The position numbers were made by a program, and so were the translations under genes. A stretch of DNA of 50,980 bases from IMG/VR virus record IMGVR_UViG_3300034023_000310, positions 1-50,980 of that record; one strand, 5' to 3'. The notes under the pieces were generated by a model. The model was not told where the DNA came from, searched no databases, and saw only the letters and a list, made by a program, of their open reading frames with translations. Numbering within the stretch: the stretch's first letter is position 1; each line of letters starts with the position of its first letter. This document shows, piece after piece, positions 41,392 through 50,980 of this stretch. This DNA is from a virus.

Positions 41392-42063
41392 ATGAGTACT
41401 ATGACAAAAATGCGTCTAAGCAAAGAAACCTATAACATTCTAAAGAATTTTGCAGCCATTAACTCAAACATTCTTATTCAACCCGGAAACATCCTGAAGA
41501 CGGTTTCGGCTGGTAAGAACATCTATGTTGAGGCAAAGGTAACTGAGGACTTTGATATTGATATTCCTATTTGGGATCTAAATAAGTTCCTCGGTATCAT
41601 TAGCATGTTTAACAATCCTGATCTTGAGTTTCATGACACTCATGTCGTGATTACTAATGGTCGGTCTAGCGTTACATATTACTATTCCGAACCAAGCCTG
41701 CTCACGGTTCCTACCAGAGAGATCAAGATGCCTGCGACTGTTACACGCTTTGAGCTTGATGAAAAGGATCTTAACGAGATTCTTAAGGCTTCCAGTGTGC
41801 TTCAGGTAAGTGATCTTCGTATGGTTGGTGGTGACGGCAAGTTCACTATTAGCGTAGACGACTCTGGACAGAGCACAAGCAATAGTTTTGAAATTGTCAT
41901 TGATGAAAATTATACCGGCAAGGACTTTGAGGGAACGGTCAATGTTTCAGAAATGAAGTTCATTCCCGGTTCATATAGTGTCGAATTGACTGACACTATT
42001 ATTTCTAAGTTTACGCACAAGAGTTTGGATCTTTCTTACTACATCGCTATCAAGCGGGGTTAA
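41392..42063 (+). CDS. 45: Sliding clamp gp45
   Basis: A 223-residue homologue of the T4 trimeric sliding clamp, which tethers polymerase to DNA and also activates late transcription through gp33 and gp55. Recognisable features are KETYNILKNFAAINSNILIQPGN near the start, FDIDIPIWDLNKFLGIISMF, and the C-terminal strand LDLSYYIAIKRG. It is followed two bases later by the clamp loader gp44. Confidence 0.95.
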   Translation: MSTMTKMRLSKETYNILKNFAAINSNILIQPGNILKTVSAGKNIYVEAKVTEDFDIDIPIWDLNKFLGIISMFNNPDLEFHDTHVVITNGRSSVTYYYSEPSLLTVPTREIKMPATVTRFELDEKDLNEILKASSVLQVSDLRMVGGDGKFTISVDDSGQSTSNSFEIVIDENYTGKDFEGTVNVSEMKFIPGSYSVELTDTIISKFTHKSLDLSYYIAIKRG

Positions 42064-42065
42064 TC

Positions 42066-43010
42066 GTGTCTGATGTGACTAATCTACTTTGGGTCGAAAA
42101 GTATCGCCCTAAAACACTGTCTGATTGTATTCTTCCTATTGATCTTGCCACTGTGTTCAACGGCATGATCAAGGAAGGTACGATTCCAAACATGATGCTA
42201 TACGGCAAGGCAGGCACGGGCAAAACTACGGTTGCCCGTGCCTTGGCAAACGATTTGGGTGCCGACAGCATTATAATAAACTGCTCTGAAGAGAATGGTA
42301 TTGATACTCTTCGGACAAAGATTCGTAATTATTGTTCTACAGTCTCACTTAACGGTGGACTAAAGATTGTAATTCTGGACGAGTTTGACTATTCGAATGC
42401 ACAGTCTATTCAGCCAGCATTGCGTGGAGCCATGGAGGAATTTGCAAATAACTGCAGATTCGTCATGACTTGCAACTATAAAAATCGGATCATTGATGCT
42501 CTGCACTCTCGGTGTACTGGAATTGACTTTACCGTTCCAAGTGCTGAGAAGGCTCAGGTTGCAGTAGGAATCCTCAAGCGCATTGAATACATTCTCAATA
42601 ATGAAAAGATTCCATATGATACTCAAGTTCTTTCAAATCTGGTAAAGAAGCATTTTCCAGACATTCGTAGAATTCTTAATGAGTTGCAGAAATATGCATC
42701 TTCTGGAAAGATTGATGTTGGTATTCTGGCTCAAGGAAGCAGTGAGTCCTATAAGGAACTTCTTGGCTTCATGAAAGCAAAGGACTTCACATCTTGCCGC
42801 AAGTGGGTGATTCAAAACTTGGATCTGAATACAGCAGATTTCTATAAGCGTCTGTACACAGAACTATATACAGCATTGAAGCCCAATTCTATTCCACAGG
42901 CCATTCTTATTATTGCCGAATATCAATACAAGTCTGGATTTGCTGCGGATCAGGAAATCAATACGATGGCTCTTATCGTGCAACTTATGATGGACTGCGA
43001 GTTTAATTGA
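42066..43010 (+). CDS. 44: Clamp loader ATPase gp44
   Basis: A 314-residue AAA+ protein that opens the gp45 clamp. It begins with WVEKYRPKTLSDCILP, and has Walker A GKAGTGKT at 47-54, Walker B VILDEFDY with D105/E106, and the sensor SRC at 148-150. The start is GTG at 42066, two bases after the clamp gene stop. Confidence 0.96.
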   Translation: MSDVTNLLWVEKYRPKTLSDCILPIDLATVFNGMIKEGTIPNMMLYGKAGTGKTTVARALANDLGADSIIINCSEENGIDTLRTKIRNYCSTVSLNGGLKIVILDEFDYSNAQSIQPALRGAMEEFANNCRFVMTCNYKNRIIDALHSRCTGIDFTVPSAEKAQVAVGILKRIEYILNNEKIPYDTQVLSNLVKKHFPDIRRILNELQKYASSGKIDVGILAQGSSESYKELLGFMKAKDFTSCRKWVIQNLDLNTADFYKRLYTELYTALKPNSIPQAILIIAEYQYKSGFAADQEINTMALIVQLMMDCEFN

Positions 43011-43408
43011 TGAAGCCCGAAGAGCTAAAACTTAAAGACTTTCTTTCAAGCATCAATCATGATAAAAAAGCTCTACTTGACAAGGATGAGGCTGATGTTC
43101 GCCTTTATAAACCATTTGTTGTAAATCGATGTTTATCATATTTTCCTGATACGATCTTTCATGCTAATGAAATGAATTGTGTACCGTGGCTAGACAACAA
43201 GAGCCAGTTTGACTTTCATAGACTTGGCATTCGTAAAAAGAAGCGTTTTTCTCCTTGGACAAAGAAAGAACCGGAAGACGATATATCTCTTATTAGAGAA
43301 GCATATGGATACACAGAATCCAAGGCTAGGGAAGTCCTAAATATTCTTGGACCCGAGGATCTGGATAAAATAAAAAAATCCTTAGATACTGGTGGTCCAA
43401 AATCTTAA
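43010..43408 (+). CDS. 62: Clamp loader small subunit gp62
   Basis: A 132-residue homologue of T4 gp62, the non-ATPase clamp loader subunit. The LKDFLSSINHDKKALL start, the NRCLSYFPDTIFHANEMN segment and the later QFDFHRLGIRKKKRFSPWTKK match the family. The ATG overlaps the last base of gp44 (TGATG); a TTG three bases earlier is possible. Confidence 0.92.
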   Translation: MKPEELKLKDFLSSINHDKKALLDKDEADVRLYKPFVVNRCLSYFPDTIFHANEMNCVPWLDNKSQFDFHRLGIRKKKRFSPWTKKEPEDDISLIREAYGYTESKAREVLNILGPEDLDKIKKSLDTGGPKS

Positions 43409-43420
43409 TAAGGGTGTGAT

Positions 43421-43846
43421 ATGTCAGAAGCTTCGGATAAAATTTTTAATAATGTTGGTGTACATATAAAACTATTTGATGAAGAAGATTTTATGGTTGT
43501 CCGTGAAACTTTATCTCGTATAGGGGTATCACCAAAAGGCAAAAAAGTATTATATCAATCATGTCATTTAATTCATAAAAATGGAGTGTATATAGTTGCA
43601 CACTTTAAAGAATTATTTGCACTTGATGGTTTGCCGTCAAATGTATCTGAAGAAGATATTAAACGAAGAAATGCCATTATTCAATTGCTTGAAGAATGGG
43701 AACTGCTTGAAATCATTGATAAAGAAAAAACAGCAGATAAAATGCCTATCAATGGTTTAAAGATAATTAAATATGGTGAAAGAGATGACTGGGAACTTAT
43801 TCCAAAGTTTAATCCCGGATCATTACGTAGATTTTTTAATTCATAA
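43421..43846 (+). CDS. regA: Translational repressor RegA
   Basis: A 141-residue homologue of T4 RegA (122 residues), which binds the start regions of early phage mRNAs. Conserved blocks are the DFMVVRETLSRIGV helix, KKVLYQSCHLIHKNGVYIVAHFKELFALDG, RRNAIIQLLEEWELLEII and the final DDWELIPKFNPGS. It has an AAGGGTGTG ribosome binding site and follows gp62 as in T4. Confidence 0.95.
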   Translation: MSEASDKIFNNVGVHIKLFDEEDFMVVRETLSRIGVSPKGKKVLYQSCHLIHKNGVYIVAHFKELFALDGLPSNVSEEDIKRRNAIIQLLEEWELLEIIDKEKTADKMPINGLKIIKYGERDDWELIPKFNPGSLRRFFNS

Positions 43847-43848
43847 GG

Positions 43849-45081
43849 ATGAAAATGCACAAGTTAGCTTTATCGATGATCGTCAAAAACGAGGCTCCAA
43901 ATATTCAGCGTTGTCTTGAATCTGTTGCCCCATTCATTAACTATTACGTAATCTGTGATACAGGATCGACAGATAACACCAAGGAAATTATAAAGAGTTT
44001 CTTTGATTCCAAGGGAATTCCCGGAGAGATTTTAGACCATGAATGGAAAGACTTTGGTCATAACCGTTCTTTGGCTATCGAAGCATGTGAAGGCAAAGCG
44101 CAATGGGCACTAATGATCGATGCCGATGATATGATCTCTGGAACTCTTCCTATTGAAAAGTTCAATGACGAATTGGATGGATACGTTGTAAAGATTCAAC
44201 GTGGTGAATTTGTATGGTATCGTGCACAACTATTCAATATTGGCAGGACAAAATGGTGGTATGAAGAACCGCTGCACGAATATGCAATTTGTCGCCAACC
44301 AATGAATGTTCAAAAATTAGAAGGTAATTATGCATGGGATGTTCGAACTGAAGGTTGTCGTTCTCGGCAATTTGGAAATGATATTGAAAAGTATAAGAAT
44401 GACTATGAAATTTTAAAGAAATATCTTGCAGAAGATCCAAATCAACCAAGAAAACAATTCTATGCAGCACAATCCGCATTTGATTCACGAATGTATGATA
44501 TAGCAGAAGAAGAATATATTAAAAGAGCGGAATTAGGTTCATGGCCAGAAGAAGTATATTTTTCTTGGCTAAGAGTAGGTATGTGCAGAGCAATTCTTGA
44601 AAAACCAATTGAACTAATTTCAGATGCAATGATGAAAGCATATGAAACAAAACCAGATCGTGCAGAATCTTTGTATCATTTATCTTGCATATACAGAAAA
44701 TATGGAAGACCAAGAAATGCATTTTTAGTGGCATCTATGGGTCTTACTATACCACCACCACAGAATGATATTCTGTTTGTAGATATGGCAAACTATAAAT
44801 GGGGTATATTAGATGAAATTGCCACAACTGCATTTTATGTTGGAAAATATCATATGGGATTGGCTGCATGTGAAAAATTGCTTTCAGAACCATATCTTCC
44901 AGAAGAACACAGACCCAGAGTAGAAAATAATAAAAATACTTATATTAAAGTGATTGCCGAAATTCAATCACAAACAAATGCACAACAAGCACAACATTTA
45001 GCAAATATGAAAAATATTCAAATTCCAGAACCAAAGACAACTTTAAAAATTATTCCAGAAAATTTGACTGTAAAACTATAA
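43849..45081 (+). CDS. GT2 glycosyltransferase with a TPR-like C-terminus (first of a tandem pair)
   Basis: A 410-residue protein. The N-terminal GT-A domain has LSMIVKNEAPNIQRCLESV, the CDTGSTDNTKEII motif and the metal-binding MIDADD near residue 90. WWYEEPLHEYA follows near residue 139. The C-terminal half is helical with TPR-like repeats (FYAAQSAFD...A-E-E-Y, YHLSCIYRKYGRP). ATG 43849 or 43855 both fit AAGGA. The first third uses richer codons than the rest. It lies just upstream of the fibre genes, suggesting virion or host-surface glycosylation. Confidence 0.87.
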   Translation: MKMHKLALSMIVKNEAPNIQRCLESVAPFINYYVICDTGSTDNTKEIIKSFFDSKGIPGEILDHEWKDFGHNRSLAIEACEGKAQWALMIDADDMISGTLPIEKFNDELDGYVVKIQRGEFVWYRAQLFNIGRTKWWYEEPLHEYAICRQPMNVQKLEGNYAWDVRTEGCRSRQFGNDIEKYKNDYEILKKYLAEDPNQPRKQFYAAQSAFDSRMYDIAEEEYIKRAELGSWPEEVYFSWLRVGMCRAILEKPIELISDAMMKAYETKPDRAESLYHLSCIYRKYGRPRNAFLVASMGLTIPPPQNDILFVDMANYKWGILDEIATTAFYVGKYHMGLAACEKLLSEPYLPEEHRPRVENNKNTYIKVIAEIQSQTNAQQAQHLANMKNIQIPEPKTTLKIIPENLTVKL

Positions 45082-45082
45082 T

Positions 45083-46201
45083 ATGTACAATTTAACTTTA
45101 GCAATGATTGTAAAAAATGAATCTTCAAATATTGAAGATTGTTTGAAGAGTGTAAGTTCATTTATTAATTATTATATTATTGCTGATACCGGTTCTACTG
45201 ATAATACTAAAGAAATTATAAAAAAATTCTTTGATAGTAAAGGAATACCCGGAGAAATATTAGATCATCCTTGGGAAGATTTTGGAACAAATAGATCTAA
45301 AGTTTTGGCACATTGTTATGGTAAAACCAAATGGGCTATAATGATTGATGCTGATGATTATATAGAAGGTGACTTGCCTGTTAAATCATTTGATGATTCT
45401 TTAGATGGCTATCTTGTTAAATTAGGTCGTGGATGCAATATATGGTATAGATCTCAAATATTTAATTTAGCAAAAAAGAAATGGTGGTATGAAGAACCAC
45501 TACACGAATATGCTTGCTGTGAACAACCAATGAATTTAAAAAAGTTAGAAGGTAATTATTCGTGGATTGCAAGAACACAGGGTTGTCGTTCAAAATCAGT
45601 TTCTTCTGATAGAGAAAAATATGCTAGAGATTATTTTACTCTTAAAAAACATTTAGAAACAGATCCTACTTCTGTTAGAAAACAATTTTATGCAGCACAA
45701 TCCGCTTTTGATTGTGAACTTTATGAAATTGCAGAAAAAGAATATATAAAAAGAACCGAGATGGGTGGATGGATTGAAGAAATTTATTATTCGTGGTTGC
45801 GTATAGGTATGTGTCGAGAAAGACTTCAAAAGCCAGTTCAAGATATAGCCGATGCTTATCTAAAAGCATATGATATTCGTCCAACAAGATCCGAGTCTTT
45901 ATATAATTTATCTTGCCTTTACAGAAAAGTTGATCGTCCTAAAAATGCTTTTTTGGTGGCTATCCAGGGATTAGATTTACCTCTGCCCGGTGAAGATGCT
46001 TTATTTGTAGATAGTTCTGTATATGATTGGGGAATTTTAGATGAAATTTCTGCTACAGCATATTATGTTGGAAAATATCAGCTAGGATATGATGTAAGTA
46101 AAAAACTTCTAAAAAGTTCTAATATTCCAGAGTTTCATAGGGAAAGAATAGAGAGCAATAAAAAAATTTATATGGCCGAATTGAGCAAACTAAATAGTTA
46201 A
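45083..46201 (+). CDS. GT2 glycosyltransferase with a TPR-like C-terminus (second of the pair)
   Basis: A 372-residue paralogue of the preceding gene, aligned over nearly its whole length: LAMIVKNESSNIEDCLKSV, ADTGSTDNTKEII, MIDADDYIEG, WWYEEPLHEYACC, FYAAQSAFD and WGILDEI recur. DNA is more AT-rich than the first third of its neighbour. The copies are one base apart, so they arose by tandem duplication and divergence and could add successive sugars. Confidence 0.87.
   Translation: MYNLTLAMIVKNESSNIEDCLKSVSSFINYYIIADTGSTDNTKEIIKKFFDSKGIPGEILDHPWEDFGTNRSKVLAHCYGKTKWAIMIDADDYIEGDLPVKSFDDSLDGYLVKLGRGCNIWYRSQIFNLAKKKWWYEEPLHEYACCEQPMNLKKLEGNYSWIARTQGCRSKSVSSDREKYARDYFTLKKHLETDPTSVRKQFYAAQSAFDCELYEIAEKEYIKRTEMGGWIEEIYYSWLRIGMCRERLQKPVQDIADAYLKAYDIRPTRSESLYNLSCLYRKVDRPKNAFLVAIQGLDLPLPGEDALFVDSSVYDWGILDEISATAYYVGKYQLGYDVSKKLLKSSNIPEFHRERIESNKKIYMAELSKLNS
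46190..46196 (+). promoter_or_regulatory. Late-type promoter CTAAATA before the fibre operon
   Basis: CTAAATA at the end of the GT2 gene lies 37 bases before the ATG at 46234. A palindrome and a TGGAGT ribosome binding site lie between them. This would give late expression of the fibre genes. Confidence 0.55.
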
Positions 46202-46219
46202 TAATGATTCTAATCATTA
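46202..46219. repeat. Palindrome in the fibre operon leader
   Basis: TAATGATT and AATCATTA form a perfect inverted repeat around a two-base centre (CT). It lies between the CTAAATA element and the start codon at 46234. The tiny loop suits a dimeric-protein operator more than an RNA hairpin. No regulator is identified. Confidence 0.5.
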
Positions 46220-46233
46220 TATCTGGAGTATAA

Positions 46234-46634
46234 ATGGCTAGTAACTATGATGTCTCAATTGTCCAAGGCGATACATTAAGGTGGTCAATGTATCTTACTG
46301 GTGTAGGTGGCACAGCATATAATCTTGCTGGATCTACACTATCAATGCAAGTAAGAAAAAGTTATTATCCATCTACACTTATTTCTTCTTATTCTGTTTA
46401 TATTCCTGCTGGTCGTACATTTGTTTCTGCTCCAGATGGATTAATTGGTGGTCTTACAGCTACAGCAACTGGTGGAACAATTTATATTTCAGTTGGTGCC
46501 ACATATACATCTTTATTGTCTTCAGAACAGACAGCTAAGTATGATATACAACTTATAAATTCAAATGATAACAATAATGTTACAACATTGTTGAGAGGTT
46601 CAATTGACGTTATTCCAGAGGTTACTAAATTGTA

Positions 46635-46635
<1 letters not shown>
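46234..46635 (+). CDS. Putative baseplate/fibre attachment protein (BppU N-terminal-like)
   Basis: A 133-residue protein beginning SIVQGDTLRWSMYLTG, then AYNLAGSTLSMQVRKS, a strand pattern like the small N-terminal domain that anchors receptor-binding proteins in baseplates (Q-G-D-x-x, then S-x-x-x-Q-V/I-R). It is all beta-strand with Gly/Thr/Ser and ends TLLRGSIDVIPEVTKL. It has a TGGAGT ribosome binding site and is coupled (TAATG) to the next fibre gene. Confidence 0.58.

Positions 46636-50980
<4,345 letters not shown>

Noticed and set aside
41392-41420. Sigma70-like promoter directly ahead of gp45 (TTGATT about 25 bases upstream)
   Set aside because: The matching -10 would overlap the gp45 start codon itself; expression from the promoters before 41222 is enough.

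Overview
The window is a contiguous piece of the structural and replication core of a T4-like contractile-tailed phage (myovirus). In order it carries recognisable homologues of gp33, gp32, gp26, a gp51-like frame, gp4, gp48, gp53, a two-gene hub, gp25, gp6, gp13, gp14, gp15, gp16, gp17, gp18, gp19 (twice), gp20, two small prohead core proteins, gp21, gp22, gp23, UvsW, UvsY, gp55, gp47, gp46, gp45, gp44, gp62 and RegA. Gene order and protein style resemble cyanophage-type T4 relatives. No photosynthesis or other host-diagnostic gene is present, so the host is not determined. The DNA is AT-rich and gene-dense; no gap longer than about 110 bases lacks a gene. I saw no tRNA, CRISPR array, insertion sequence or integrase.

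Layout. 1-1473 (minus): two beta-rich virion-type proteins, the first cut by the window edge. 1557-2708 (plus): the late-transcription co-activator gp33 and the ssDNA-binding protein gp32, ending in a strong terminator. 2735-5056 (minus): gp4, a tail-tube-fold protein, gp26 with a -1-frame gp51-like extension, and one unknown. 5091-25626 (plus): baseplate, neck, terminase, sheath, tube, portal, prohead and capsid genes, with a terminator after gp23. 25623-28269 (minus): UvsY, UvsW and an LSm-like acidic protein. 28358-36773 (plus): a very AT-rich island of glycosyltransferases (GT25, GT11, GT10, GT17 and DUF5672 types), methyltransferases and an epimerase. 36815-43846 (plus): gp55, GDP-mannose dehydratase, the gp47/gp46 nuclease, clamp, clamp loader and RegA. 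43849-46201: two tandem GT2 glycosyltransferases. 46234-50980: tail-fibre-type genes ending in a giant Thr-rich collagen-like protein that runs off the window.

How it works together. gp55 (sigma), gp33 (co-activator) and gp45 (clamp) are all encoded here and should recognise the late elements (TATAAATA, CATAAATA or CTAAATA) seen before many virion genes. Many of these promoters lie so close to the start codon that the transcripts should have almost no 5' leader. GDP-mannose dehydratase could feed three fucosyltransferase-type enzymes.

Most notable: (1) a textbook -1 frameshift signal joining gp26 to a gp51-like frame; (2) a recurrent promoter-to-start geometry implying leaderless mRNAs; (3) an unbroken Gly-X-Thr collagen-like fibre with a long-period internal repeat, in a genome also rich in glycosyltransferases, which suggests that the virion fibre may be glycosylated by phage enzymes.
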